From Methylobacterium terricola (GTDB lineage: Bacteria > Pseudomonadota > Alphaproteobacteria > Rhizobiales > Beijerinckiaceae): DNA of 52,650 nt. Position numbers and translations under genes: made by a program. The stretch spans positions 1-52,650 of the forward strand of contig NZ_VDDA01000029.1 of NCBI RefSeq assembly GCF_006151805.1, written 5' to 3'. The notes below the pieces were generated by a model. That model was not told the origin of the DNA and did not search any database. It saw only the letters and a program-made list of their open reading frames with translations. Shown piece after piece: positions 8,026 through 16,796 of the stretch. Each line of letters starts with the position of its first letter. Position 1 is the first letter of the stretch.

Positions 8026-9237
8026 ATGTCCTGCACGTCCTGGACGCGACGCGCCGCCGTCGCCGGCCTGCTCGCCACGACGCTCAGCGCACCCGCGCTC
8101 GCTGCCGAGACGCCGCTGCGCATCGGCGTGATCGAGGACCTGTCGGGGATGTATTCCGGCAATGGCGGGCCGAACATGGTGCTGGCCGCCACGATGGCGG
8201 CGGAGGAGTTCGGCGGCAAGGTGCTGGGACGGCCGATCGAGGTGATCGGCGTCGACCACCAGAACAAGCCCGACATCGGCTCGGGCCTCGCCCGCCAGCT
8301 CGTCGACCAGCGCGGCGTCACCGCCTTCGTGCTCGGCGGCGCCAGCTCGGTCGGTCTCGGCGTGCAGGCCTACGCCCGGGAGCGCAAGATCACCACGATG
8401 GTGACCGGCGGCTACGCCTCACAATTCTCCGGCCCCGGCTGCTCGCCCTACGGCACGCAATGGGTGCCCTCGACCGGCGAGCTCGCCAATGCCGTCGCGG
8501 GCGCCGTGGTGCAGAGCGGCGGCAAGAAGTGGTATTTCATCACCGCCGACTACGTGTTCGGTCACGGCCTCGCGGCGGATGCCGGCAAGGCCGTGAAGGC
8601 GGCGGGCGGCACCGTCGTCGGCGAGATCCGCCATCCGCTCGGGGCCACCGACCTGTCGTCGCAGCTGATCCAGGCGCAGTCGTCGGGCGCCGACGTGATC
8701 GGGCTCGCCAATGCCGGGCCGGACCTCGTCAACACCATCAAGCAGGCGCGGGAATTCGGCATCACCTCGAAGGTGGTGGCGATGCTGGTCTTCACCAACA
8801 ACACCGTGGCGCTCGGGCTCGACGTGGCGCAAGGGATCCGCATGGCGGTGAACTTCTACTGGGATGCCAACGACGCCAGCCGCGCCTGGGCCAAGCGCCT
8901 GATGGCCCGCAACGGCAACGTCGTGCCGACCATGGGCCACGCCGCCGCCTACTCGTCGGTGAGGCATTACCTGAGAGCCGTCGAGAAGGCCGGCACCGAC
9001 GAGGCCGGCGCCGTCAACAAGGCGATGAAGGACCTGCCGATCGACGACGGCTTCTACGGCAACCCGCGCATCCAGGCGAACGGCCGGGTGGTGATGGACA
9101 TGATGCTGGTCGAGGTGAAGAGCCCCAAGGAAGCGAAGAGCAAGGCCGACCTCTATCGCGTCATCGAGACGATCCCGGGCGACAAACTGTTCACCCCCGC
9201 CGACAAGAGCGGCTGCCCCCTGACCACCGCCGGCTGA
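8026..9237 (+). CDS. ABC transporter substrate-binding protein (branched-chain amino acid type)
   Basis: A 403-residue periplasmic binding protein of the LivJ-like (type I) class. The ATG at 8026 follows a GAGGAAA ribosome site; residues 1-27 hold a signal peptide (twin Arg in TRRAAVAG, then a hydrophobic run ending ALAA). The mature protein begins LRIGVIEDLSGMYSGNGGPN, the ligand-site opening typical of the family, and has VGEIRHPLGATDLSSQ in the second lobe. Such proteins deliver amino acids, amides or aromatic acids to an inner-membrane ABC importer, but no permease or ATPase genes accompany it here. The GST-like gene follows 14 bases later and probably shares the transcript. Confidence 0.88.
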   Translation: MSCTSWTRRAAVAGLLATTLSAPALAAETPLRIGVIEDLSGMYSGNGGPNMVLAATMAAEEFGGKVLGRPIEVIGVDHQNKPDIGSGLARQLVDQRGVTAFVLGGASSVGLGVQAYARERKITTMVTGGYASQFSGPGCSPYGTQWVPSTGELANAVAGAVVQSGGKKWYFITADYVFGHGLAADAGKAVKAAGGTVVGEIRHPLGATDLSSQLIQAQSSGADVIGLANAGPDLVNTIKQAREFGITSKVVAMLVFTNNTVALGLDVAQGIRMAVNFYWDANDASRAWAKRLMARNGNVVPTMGHAAAYSSVRHYLRAVEKAGTDEAGAVNKAMKDLPIDDGFYGNPRIQANGRVVMDMMLVEVKSPKEAKSKADLYRVIETIPGDKLFTPADKSGCPLTTAG

Positions 9238-9251
9238 CCGGAGCCCGCCCG

Positions 9252-9842
9252 ATGAAGCTCTTCGCCAACCCGACCTCGCCCTTCGTGCGCATCGTCCGCA
9301 TGGCCCTGATCGAGAAGGGCCTGAACGAGACGGTCGACACCACCTTCGTCGACGCCTGGGCCGACGACCCGGCCTTCCTCGACGCCAACCCGGCCGGCCG
9401 CGTGCCGACGCTGGTCACCGACGATGGCACGCGGCTGACCGAGGCGCTCCTGATCCTCGCCCATCTCGACGCGACAGGATCGAAGCCGGCCGTGCTGGCG
9501 GGCGGAGCCGCCGCGCTCTCGGCGGCCGGGGTCGCGATCGGGGTGTTCGACGCCGCGGTCGCGGTCATCATCGGCCGCAAGTCGGCACCGGATTTCGATA
9601 GCGGCCTCGTCGGCACCAAGCGCTTCCGCACCATGCGGGAGGGCCTGCGCCGCCTCGATGCGGCGTTCGAGACGGTGCAAGAGCCGTTCGGCCTGCCGGC
9701 GATCGCGGCGATCACGGCTTTGGACTACCTGGTGTTCCGCTTCCCCGACCACGACTGGCGCGGGCTCTGCCCGACGGTCGCGGCCTTCCGGGATGCGCAA
9801 GCCGACCGGCCGTCGGTGCGGGACACCGTGCCGCGCGGATAA
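9252..9842 (+). CDS. Glutathione S-transferase-like protein
   Basis: A 196-residue protein of GST shape. The N-terminal thioredoxin-fold domain opens MKLFANPTSPFVRIVRMALIEKGL, and ANPAGRVPTLVTDDG carries the cis-proline loop that binds glutathione; LTEALLILAHLD stands where the SNAIL/TRAIL motif (E-S) lies, with Glu and Ala in place of the usual Glu-Ser. The C-terminal helical part includes AAITALDYLVFRFPDHDW. It probably conjugates or isomerises an organic substrate in the cytoplasm. Position right after the binding protein and before a LysR gene suggests a role in breakdown of an imported compound; that is inference. Confidence 0.85.
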   Translation: MKLFANPTSPFVRIVRMALIEKGLNETVDTTFVDAWADDPAFLDANPAGRVPTLVTDDGTRLTEALLILAHLDATGSKPAVLAGGAAALSAAGVAIGVFDAAVAVIIGRKSAPDFDSGLVGTKRFRTMREGLRRLDAAFETVQEPFGLPAIAAITALDYLVFRFPDHDWRGLCPTVAAFRDAQADRPSVRDTVPRG

Positions 9843-9956
9843 GCGGGCATTCCCTCGCGCCCCATGCGCTCCCCCCGAACCTCGGCTATCGTAGGGCAGA
9901 CGGACGTGAATCCGGCGGTCGCGGCGAAGGCCGGGGATCAGGGGGGAACCGGCGCG

Positions 9957-10859
9957 ATGGAGCTTCGCCATCTTCGCTACTTCGTCGCGGTGGCCGACGA
10001 TCTCAGCATCACCCGGGCGGCGGAGCGGCTCAACATCGCGCAGCCGGCGCTCAGCCACCAGATCAAGAGCCTCGAGACCGAGGTCGGCACCGCCCTGCTC
10101 CAGCGCCTGTCGCGGGGAGTGGCGCTGACCGAGCCGGGTCGCGCCTTCGCGGACGATGCCCGGGCGGTGCTCGCCGCCGTCGATGCCGCCAAGACCCGGG
10201 CTCTGCGCATCGCCACCGGCGATGTCGGCCAGATCCGCATCGGCTTCACCTCGTCCGCCTCGTTCCATCCCCTGGTGACCGGGGCGATCCGCGACTACCG
10301 CAGCGCCTACCCGGACGTGCAGGTCGAGCTTCTGGAGGAGACGACCGCGAGCCTGCTCGCCGCGTTCCGGTCCGGCCGGGTCGACGTCGCCTTCATGCGC
10401 CCGGACGAGGGCGAGGTCGACGACCTGTGGGCCCGCCACCTGTTCGACGAGCCGATGGTGGTGGCGTTGCCGGCGACCCACTGGCTGGCCGCCGAGCCCG
10501 GCCCGATCGGCCTCGCCGACCTCTCGGACGAGGGCTTCATCGTCTATCCGCGCCGCAACGGCCGGGCGCTCTATGACGGCATCATGGCGGCCTGCGCGGC
10601 GGCCGGGTTCTCGCCCCACATCGCCCAGAACGCGCCGCAGCTCGCCTCGGTGGTCAACCTCGTCGCCACCGGCATCGCGCTCGCCATCGTGCCGCGCTCG
10701 ATGGCGCGGCTCGCCACCGAAGGCGTGCGCTACCGCGAGATCGCCGGCCCGGCCCCGGTCGCCCCGATGACCCTGGTGCGCCAGCCGGCGCCGGAGATGC
10801 CGCATGCGCGGACCTTCACGGATCTGGTGCTGGCGCGGGTGCGGGGCGGCGGGGAGTGA
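9957..10859 (+). CDS. LysR family transcriptional regulator
   Basis: A 300-residue LysR regulator, full length. The winged helix-turn-helix is residues 1-60 (MELRHLRYFVAVADDLSITR, then AAERLNIAQPALSHQIKSLE) and the effector-binding domain spans about 88-295 (IRIGFTSSASFHPLV onward). The ATG follows a GGGGGGAA ribosome site. It lies on the same strand as, and 114 bases after, the GST-like gene, so it may sit in or next to the set it controls; the divergent spacer at 7721-8025 is the natural place for its operator. The inducer is unknown. Confidence 0.93.
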   Translation: MELRHLRYFVAVADDLSITRAAERLNIAQPALSHQIKSLETEVGTALLQRLSRGVALTEPGRAFADDARAVLAAVDAAKTRALRIATGDVGQIRIGFTSSASFHPLVTGAIRDYRSAYPDVQVELLEETTASLLAAFRSGRVDVAFMRPDEGEVDDLWARHLFDEPMVVALPATHWLAAEPGPIGLADLSDEGFIVYPRRNGRALYDGIMAACAAAGFSPHIAQNAPQLASVVNLVATGIALAIVPRSMARLATEGVRYREIAGPAPVAPMTLVRQPAPEMPHARTFTDLVLARVRGGGE

Positions 10860-11080
10860 TCGGCACCCGGCTCGGCGCGTGACCGGGTGCGCTCAGGCTT
10901 CCTCGTCCATCGACCGCGGCCTCTCGTCTCCGGCGGGAGAACGCCGCCTTCTCGCCGGAAGAGGCGGAAGGAACTGGCCGCCGCGATCTCCACCGCCGTC
11001 CAGGACAACGTTCCGGCGACATCCGCGACGGCGGCCGGGTCCACGTCCGCGTGTTCCGCGATCGCGATATCCGCCCGGAC

Positions 11081-11224
11081 ATGAAGCTGGAATCCGCCGT
11101 CCGAGCGGAGAGGAGGCTGCTGGAGCACCCGACCAGGCTCGGGGCGATGCTCGCGGCCTTGGCCGGCATCCTGATCGCTGCGATGCGGCTCCTCATCCAC
11201 CGACGATCGGCACCGCAGAGCTGA
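11081..11224 (+). CDS. Possible small membrane peptide (47 aa)
   Basis: The frame gives 47 residues with one hydrophobic segment (LGAMLAALAGILIAAMRLLI) after a charged N-terminal helix. The same frame runs open upstream of the ATG (HVRVFRDRDIRPD precedes it), so it may be the tail of a longer, decayed gene rather than an intact small gene. No ribosome site is evident and no family is recognised. Confidence 0.25.
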   Translation: MKLESAVRAERRLLEHPTRLGAMLAALAGILIAAMRLLIHRRSAPQS

Positions 11225-11264
11225 TGTGAGGAGACCGTCCGAATTCGGGGTCTCATACTCTCGC

Positions 11265-11294
11265 GCCTCGGCATCGACACGGCGATGCCGAGGC
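11265..11294. terminator. Strong hairpin, 12-bp stem
   Basis: GCCTCGGCATCG pairs perfectly with CGATGCCGAGGC around a 6-base loop. It lies about 400 bases after lysR and 120 bases past the flgL stop on the other strand. No T-run follows on either side. Confidence 0.5.
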
Positions 11295-11334
11295 ATCCAG
11301 CGCATCAGCACCGACGCCCGTTCGGGCTTGCCTT

Positions 11335-11364
11335 GCGCCGTCGAACGGATCCGTTCGACGGCGC
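11335..11364. terminator. 30-bp perfect palindrome past flgL
   Basis: The half GCGCCGTCGAACGGA is followed at once by its exact reverse complement, centred on GGATCC, with no loop. It lies 52 bases after the flgL stop and is the likely end of the flgE-K-L transcript, although no T-run follows. Its perfect symmetry also fits a protein-binding site or a cruciform. Confidence 0.5.
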
Positions 11365-11416
11365 GGCGGCATGAGACCGGGACGACGCCATATCCTTCAG
11401 CTCCCGGTCCGTCGGC

Positions 11417-13213
11417 TTACATGTAATTCGTCAATGACAGCTTCGACAGCATCGAGGTCGTCTGGTAGCTCGCCTGCAACTGATTCTGCAGCGTCAGGAG
11501 CTTGGCCGCCGCCTCCTCGGTCGAGACCGTTTCGACGCCGTCGACCGTCTTCTGCAGCATGGCCTTGGTGGCGGTGTTCTGGTCCTTCTGGGTGGCGATC
11601 TGGGCCGAGGCCAGGCTCAGCTCCGCGGCGACGCCCTGCACCGAGGGCTGGCCGTCGCCGGGCTTGAGCAGGGTCTGGATCCGGCTCGAATAGGCGTCGA
11701 AGCGGGTGCCGTCGGCATCCGTCGCGTCGAACGGCGTCGTGGCGAGGACGGCGAGGCCGCTCAGCACCGCCCGGAACGGCGCCTCGTTGGCCTGGACGCC
11801 GATCGCCACCGACTGGTCGCGGGAGACCGGGACGGTCGCGGTCCGGCGCGGGTCGGCGGACGTGTCGTCGCCCTTGTACCAGATCAGGGTACGGCCGCTC
11901 GGATCGGCGACGTAGCCGGTGGCATTGCTTGCGGCGTCGGTGGCGACCCGGCGCGGGCTCAGGCCCGGCGAGGACGAACCGGCAAAGAAGTCGCTCGCCG
12001 CCCGCGTGGCGGAACTCGCCGCGAGGTCGGTGGCGGCGGTGGTATCGAGCGCCGTCGCCAGGGCGGCCCGCAGGTTGGCGGCGGTCTCGGCCGGGCTCGC
12101 GCCGATCGCAAAGGTGCCGGCGGTGCCGCCATCCGCGGCGGCCTTCAGGCTCAGGGTCTTGCTGGTGCCGTCGCGCAGGCCGACCGTCACCTGGACGCTG
12201 TCGCCGGCGGCGAGGCCCGTCCCGACCGTCACGGTCATCGAGGCCGGGGTACCGCCGGCGAGCACGGCCGTCGCGCCGGGCGCGCCCGCGCTCTGGACGC
12301 CGAGCACGGTCTTGCCCGCGAGCGCCGCGGCGAGGTTCCGGGCGCTCGCCTCCGCATCGGCACCGATCGCGAAGCTGCCCTCCCCGCCGGTCCCGGCAGT
12401 CCGGGCGGTGACGTCGACGAAGCCCTGGCTGCCATCGGCATTCTGCACCGTCACCCGCACGATGTCGCCGTCCTTCGGCTGGCTGGCGAAGGACAGGGTG
12501 GCGTCAGGCGGCGTGCCGGCCTGGACCGCGACCGCGAGGCCGGCCGGGTTCGAGCTGACCGCATGGGCGAGGGTGAAGCCGAAATTTGCCCGCACGTCGG
12601 GCGACGCGCTCTCCGACAGGCTGACGCCCGCGCCCACGCCCGCGAGGTCGAGCCGCCCGGTCTTCGGCGTGCCGAGGCCGAGATCGGCCGACTGGCGCTC
12701 GGCGATCACGCTGCGCACCCCGTCGAGACCCGCGGCGGGATCGCCATCGAGGATGCGGTCGATGCTCTCCACCGGCGCCCGGTCGGTGACCCGGCCGCCC
12801 AGGACGTACTGGCCGCCGGTGCTCTGGTTGAGGGCGTCGAGGGCGCCGCCGAGCTGGCCCGAGGCGCCCTGCTGCAGGGTCGAGCGGGACGAGGTGCCGG
12901 TGCCGGTGCGGGCGCTGACGAGGCTGCTCCACGCCGCCGAGGACAGGGTCGCGACCTGCTGCACGCTCGCCGAGGCGAGCGCCACCCGGGTCGTGCCGGT
13001 GCCGGCCGCCGCGATGTAGCCGTCGAGCGCAGAGATCTGGGCATGCGCCGCGAGGCTCTGGGTGCGCCCGCTGCCGAGGCCGCCATAGGTGTCGGCGGTG
13101 CGGCCGCTGGCGATCTGGTTCGAGAGCGTGCCGAGCGTCGCCTTCATGTCGACGAGGCGGCGGGTGTTGAGGTCGGCGGCGGCGGTTCCGGCCGCGAAGG
13201 GGGCGATGGTCAT
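11417..13213 (-). CDS. flgL: Flagellar hook-filament junction protein FlgL with duplicated insertion
   Basis: A 598-residue protein with flagellin-like ends: residues 14-60 (DLNTRRLVDMKATLGTLSNQ) at the N-terminus and AKLLTLQNQLQASYQTTSML at the C-terminus, which form the D0/D1 coiled-coils of FlgL. Typical FlgL proteins have 300-500 residues. The excess lies between: two related modules at about 246-304 and 334-392 share the pattern GD-x-V-x-VTV, then a polar strand, a G/TAGT block, FAIGA, then a helix with AA/RNL-AAL. They resemble the DUF1522 insertion known in some Rhizobiales flagellins. Secreted through the flagellar export gate, it joins hook cap protein FlgK to the filament. Third gene of flgE-flgK-flgL; 14 bases after flgK. 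Confidence 0.85.
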   Translation of the reverse strand: MTIAPFAAGTAAADLNTRRLVDMKATLGTLSNQIASGRTADTYGGLGSGRTQSLAAHAQISALDGYIAAAGTGTTRVALASASVQQVATLSSAAWSSLVSARTGTGTSSRSTLQQGASGQLGGALDALNQSTGGQYVLGGRVTDRAPVESIDRILDGDPAAGLDGVRSVIAERQSADLGLGTPKTGRLDLAGVGAGVSLSESASPDVRANFGFTLAHAVSSNPAGLAVAVQAGTPPDATLSFASQPKDGDIVRVTVQNADGSQGFVDVTARTAGTGGEGSFAIGADAEASARNLAAALAGKTVLGVQSAGAPGATAVLAGGTPASMTVTVGTGLAAGDSVQVTVGLRDGTSKTLSLKAAADGGTAGTFAIGASPAETAANLRAALATALDTTAATDLAASSATRAASDFFAGSSSPGLSPRRVATDAASNATGYVADPSGRTLIWYKGDDTSADPRRTATVPVSRDQSVAIGVQANEAPFRAVLSGLAVLATTPFDATDADGTRFDAYSSRIQTLLKPGDGQPSVQGVAAELSLASAQIATQKDQNTATKAMLQKTVDGVETVSTEEAAAKLLTLQNQLQASYQTTSMLSKLSLTNYM

Positions 13214-13227
13214 CGCGGGCGGTCCTC

Positions 13228-15108
13228 TTAGAGCCTGAGCAGGGTATCGAGCATGTCGCGGGCGGCGGTCAGCACCCGGGCATTGGCGCTGTAGGCGGTC
13301 TGGAGCTGGATCAGCTTGGACATTTCCTCGTCGACGCTGACGCCGGATTCCTTGCCGAAGCGGCTCTGGGCCGAGGACAGGGCGATCCCCTGGCCCTCGT
13401 CGAGCTGCTGCGCCTCGGCGCTCGCGGCGCCGCGCGCGTCGATCACCGACTGGGCAAAGCCGATCACCGTGGCGGAACGGGGCGCGCTGACGCCGCCGAT
13501 GCCGCTGCCCGCCGAGAAGGTCAGGTTGCGGCCGGTGAGCGCGTCGACGAGGTATTGCGGCCGCGCCGTGTCACCGGAGGTCGTGGTCCCGGCGTAATTC
13601 ACCAGGGCCGAGGTGTCGGCGACCACCGCCGGGTTGACGGCGAGGCGCTGGGACAGGCCCGTCAGGTGCGAGCCGCCCTCGAACGAGCCGGTGAACACCG
13701 TGTTGCCGTTGCCGCCATCGACGAACAGCGCGAGCTGGCCGCTCCCGGTCTTTGTGTCGGCGGCGCTCGTCGGCACGGTGACCGAGGCGGCGGCGCCGGT
13801 GAGCGCGAGGGTCGCGGGGTCGGTCAGGAGGCGCACCGAGCCCGCGGCCCCGTCGGGCGTCGCCGACACGGTGAAGCCGGGGCCGAGCGCCGCGCCGATC
13901 GCGCCCGCGAAGGTCGCGGGCCCACCGGAGATGTCGACCGGCACCACGAGGGCGGTCGGATCGTCGGTGAGCCTCGGGTCGATCGGGTCGGGCGCCGCCC
14001 CGTTCGTCGGCATCAGGATCAGGTTGCGCCCGGCGCCCGCGGCGTTGCGCACGCCGAGGGTCACGGCATTGCCGGCCTGGAGCCCGGTGAGGTCGATGTC
14101 GAAGCCGGTGAGCCCGTTGGCCGCGGCCGCCGTTCCGGTCGCCGGACGGTCGCTGATCGCCCGCGACAGGCCGCCGGCCAGGTCGTCGAGCTGGCGCTGG
14201 GCCTGGACCAGGGTGTCGTCGCGCAGCGAGACCGCGGCGGCGATCGAGCCGGAGCGGATCGCCCCGGTGGCGATCAGGTCGATCCTGGCGCCGGCCGGCG
14301 TCGTCGCCGTCACCGTGCCGACGCCGCGTGTGTCCGGGTCGGTCGTGTACTGCACCGCGGCGTTCAAGCTGCCGCGGCCGTCGAAGGCGAGGGTCGCCGC
14401 CGCGCCGTGATCGACGAGCGTCGCGCCCGAGGCGGTGAGCAGGGTCGCCGAGCCGTCATGCTGCTCGCTCACCTGGACGTCGAGATACTGCGACAGCGTG
14501 TTGATCGCCTGGTCGCGCTGGTCGAGGAGTTCGGCCACGCTGGTATCGCCGCTCGAATTGCCGGTGGCGCCGACGACCTTGGTGTTGAGCGCGGCGATCT
14601 GCGACAGCAGCGTGCTGGCCGACGCGACGTCGGCGCCGAGCTGCGCTTCGAGGCCGCTGCGCAGATCCTGCACGCCGTTCGCGATGCCGGAGATCGTCGT
14701 GGCGACGGTCCGGGCCGCGCCCACCGCCGCCGCCCGCGAGGCGGCGGAGGTCGGATCGGTCGTCAGCCCCTGCAGCGCCTGGGTGAAGCCGTTCATCACC
14801 CCGTCGAGCGCCGCGGAGCTGCCGGGCGTGCCGTAGAGCGCGTCGAGCTGGCCCTGCACCTTGGCGGTGAGCCCGGTATAGGACGCGCCGGCGGTCTCGA
14901 GCCGCAACTGCTTGAGCGAGACCGCGTCGAGGGTCCGGGTGATCGTGCCCGTCGCGACGCCCGAATTGCCGAGCTGCGCCACCGGGGTGAGGACGCGCTT
15001 GACGTAGCCGGCGCTGCCCGCATTGGCGACGTTCTGCGAGACGAGGCCGATCGCCGCCTGCGTCACCTGCAGGCCGGCAGTCGCGGTGTTGAGGGCGTTG
15101 AGGGACAT
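13228..15108 (-). CDS. flgK: Flagellar hook-associated protein FlgK (HAP1)
   Basis: A 626-residue FlgK. The N-terminus MSLNALNTATAGLQVTQAAI and LVSQNVANAGSAGYVKR is the rod/hook-type signature, and the C-terminus ends SVDEEMSKLIQLQTAYSANA then RVLTAARDMLDTLLRL, as in all HAP1 proteins. The middle is a poorly conserved, surface-exposed domain. FlgK is exported through the flagellar channel and forms the first ring between hook and filament. It follows flgE by 178 bases and precedes flgL by 14, so flgK-flgL are tightly linked. The 178-base gap to flgE shows no sigma-54 element, so flgK is probably read from the flgE promoter. Confidence 0.95.
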   Translation of the reverse strand: MSLNALNTATAGLQVTQAAIGLVSQNVANAGSAGYVKRVLTPVAQLGNSGVATGTITRTLDAVSLKQLRLETAGASYTGLTAKVQGQLDALYGTPGSSAALDGVMNGFTQALQGLTTDPTSAASRAAAVGAARTVATTISGIANGVQDLRSGLEAQLGADVASASTLLSQIAALNTKVVGATGNSSGDTSVAELLDQRDQAINTLSQYLDVQVSEQHDGSATLLTASGATLVDHGAAATLAFDGRGSLNAAVQYTTDPDTRGVGTVTATTPAGARIDLIATGAIRSGSIAAAVSLRDDTLVQAQRQLDDLAGGLSRAISDRPATGTAAAANGLTGFDIDLTGLQAGNAVTLGVRNAAGAGRNLILMPTNGAAPDPIDPRLTDDPTALVVPVDISGGPATFAGAIGAALGPGFTVSATPDGAAGSVRLLTDPATLALTGAAASVTVPTSAADTKTGSGQLALFVDGGNGNTVFTGSFEGGSHLTGLSQRLAVNPAVVADTSALVNYAGTTTSGDTARPQYLVDALTGRNLTFSAGSGIGGVSAPRSATVIGFAQSVIDARGAASAEAQQLDEGQGIALSSAQSRFGKESGVSVDEEMSKLIQLQTAYSANARVLTAARDMLDTLLRL

Positions 15109-15286
15109 CGGGCGGATCCGGGTGAGCGGGTGAGGGCCGGGCCGTGCCGCCGCGTCCCTTCGGGCCGCGCCGCGCTCCGGCGTCTCGGGATGGGCCGGGT
15201 CCGGGACCGCCGCGTGCGGCCGACCGGGTCCGGTGGAAGCGGCGGGGCGGTCCGCGCCGGCGCCGGGGCGCCCGGCGGGGTCCCGC

Positions 15287-16660
15287 TCAGCGGATCACGT
15301 TGATGAGGTCGGACATCATCTGCTGGGCGGTCGACATCACCCGCGTGTTGGCCGAGTAGGCCTGCTGGGTGACGATGAGCTTCGAGAACTCGCCCGCCGT
15401 GTCGGTGTTCGACTGCTCGACGTTGCCGCCGATGATCGTGCCGCCGGAGAGGCCGGCGAGCGGCTCGCCGGATTCCGCCGTCTGGGCGTAGTTGCCGCCC
15501 GAGACCGCCTTGAGCGCGTCGGGCGCGTTGAACCGCGCCACCCCGACCTGGGCCAGGGCCACGCTGTTGCCGTTGGAATAGGTGCCGGTGAGCTTGCCGT
15601 CATTCGTCACGGCGAGCGAGTTGAGGGTGCCGGCGGCGTAGCCGTTCTGCTGCAGGGTGGTGGTGGTGACCTGGCCGCCGGACGAGCCGTACTGGGTCAG
15701 GCCGCCGGTGCCGAAATTCACCGCGAGCGCACCGAGGCTGGTGCCGTTCACCGTCAGGTCGGGCAGGGTAAGGCTGTTGATGCTGGGCGAGGTAAGCTGG
15801 CCGCTGCCGTTGAAGGTGAAGGCCACCCCGACATTCTTCCAGGTGGCGGCCGTCGTGCCGGAGCCGGTCTGGTTGGCGTAGTACAGGTTCCAGGTGTCGC
15901 TGGTGCCGGCGGCGGCATCGGCATTCGCCACCTTGGCCCAGCGCAGCTGCACGCTCACCGGCGTGCCGGTGCCCGAATAGGCCGTGAGCTCGCCGCCGGC
16001 GAGGCTGGCCGCGGTGAAGGCGGCGGTATCCGCGGCAGCCACCGCTGGCGGGGCCGCCGCAACGCCGGACAGCACCCGGGCATCGCCCCCGGGGAGCGCC
16101 GCCAGCAGCGCCGTGCCGGACGCCGTGGTCGGGCTGCTCGGCAGGTTCGCCTCGTAGGAGAGGCTGGTCGTGGGCTTCGCCGGCAGAGCCGCGTCGGAGA
16201 CCTTGATCGGCCCGGAGCCGGTCGGCTGGCCGGTGGCCGGATCGAGGCTCTGCCCGGTGAGGTAGGCGCCGGCGCCGTTGACGAGGTAGCCGTCCCGGTC
16301 GACCGAGAAGTCGCCGCGGCGGGTATAGAGGTTGGTGCTCGAGAAGACCGGCGCGCCGGCGGCGTCGCCCCCCTTGGTCTGCACCGTGAAGAAGCCGTTG
16401 CCGCTCAGCGCCATGTTGGTGGCGATGCCGGTCGCCGCCACGTTGCCCTGCAGGCTGTTGGTCAGCTGCGAGAAGGCCGCGACCGAGCCGGCGGTCTGCT
16501 GCTTGGCCGGCTGCTCGGCCAGCATGTCGACGAAGTCGGTGTCGATCCGCTTGTAGCCGACGGTCTGCGAGTTCGCGATGTTGCCCGAAATGTTCTCGAG
16601 GCTGAAGGCCTGGGCCTTGAGACCCGAGACCGAGGTCTGCAGAGCGCTGAAAACGTCCAT
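15287..16660 (-). CDS. flgE: Flagellar hook protein FlgE
   Basis: A 457-residue hook protein. The ATG at 16660 has AGGA 4-7 bases upstream and begins the conserved MDVFSALQTSVSGLKAQAFS; the block ENISGNIANSQTVGYKRID is the rod/hook signature. NMALSGNGFFTVQ and YTRRGDFSVDRDGYLVN mark the second conserved block, and the end reads TDTAGEFSKLIVTQQAYSAN then TRVMSTAQQMMSDLINVIR. It polymerises into the hook outside the cell. The length is that of hook proteins with an extra outer domain. Expression should be late: a sigma-54 element lies 47 bases upstream with two enhancer-like repeats behind it. Confidence 0.95.
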   Translation of the reverse strand: MDVFSALQTSVSGLKAQAFSLENISGNIANSQTVGYKRIDTDFVDMLAEQPAKQQTAGSVAAFSQLTNSLQGNVAATGIATNMALSGNGFFTVQTKGGDAAGAPVFSSTNLYTRRGDFSVDRDGYLVNGAGAYLTGQSLDPATGQPTGSGPIKVSDAALPAKPTTSLSYEANLPSSPTTASGTALLAALPGGDARVLSGVAAAPPAVAAADTAAFTAASLAGGELTAYSGTGTPVSVQLRWAKVANADAAAGTSDTWNLYYANQTGSGTTAATWKNVGVAFTFNGSGQLTSPSINSLTLPDLTVNGTSLGALAVNFGTGGLTQYGSSGGQVTTTTLQQNGYAAGTLNSLAVTNDGKLTGTYSNGNSVALAQVGVARFNAPDALKAVSGGNYAQTAESGEPLAGLSGGTIIGGNVEQSNTDTAGEFSKLIVTQQAYSANTRVMSTAQQMMSDLINVIR

Positions 16661-16706
16661 CTTTCCTGGGACTCCATCTCGAACCCGATCACCCGGGACA
16701 GGGGTC

Positions 16707-16722
16707 CGCAAGCCGTGTGCCA
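16707..16722 (-). promoter_or_regulatory. Sigma-54 promoter of flgE
   Basis: Read on the minus strand, TGGCACACGGCTTGCG matches TGGCACG-N4-TTGCA with only the last base of each box different and exact spacing. Transcription should start near 16695, about 35 bases before the flgE start. Confidence 0.75.
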
Positions 16723-16763
16723 GGGCCAAGCCCTTGATTTCATTGAATGCTGCGCGGCCGGAG

Positions 16764-16778
16764 CGGCAATTCCCGCCG
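16764..16778. promoter_or_regulatory. Imperfect CGGCA-N5-TGCCG repeat upstream of flgE
   Basis: CGGCAATTCCCGCCG keeps one arm and differs by one base in the other. Its centre is 33 bases from that of the perfect copy at 16797-16811, about three helical turns, so both could face the same side of the DNA. Confidence 0.4.
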
Positions 16779-16796
16779 GGCGCGGGCCGCCGCGCG

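Larger units (their letters stand above)
10860..11416. other. Intergenic stretch between lysR and flgL
   Basis: Some 557 bases between convergent genes. It holds a possible small membrane ORF (11081-11224) and two strong hairpins (11265-11294 and 11335-11364), annotated separately. No other gene is supported. Confidence 0.6.

Noticed and set aside
15109..15286. Separate sigma-54 promoter for flgK
   Set aside because: No TGGCAC-N5-TTGC-like sequence on the minus strand in the gap.
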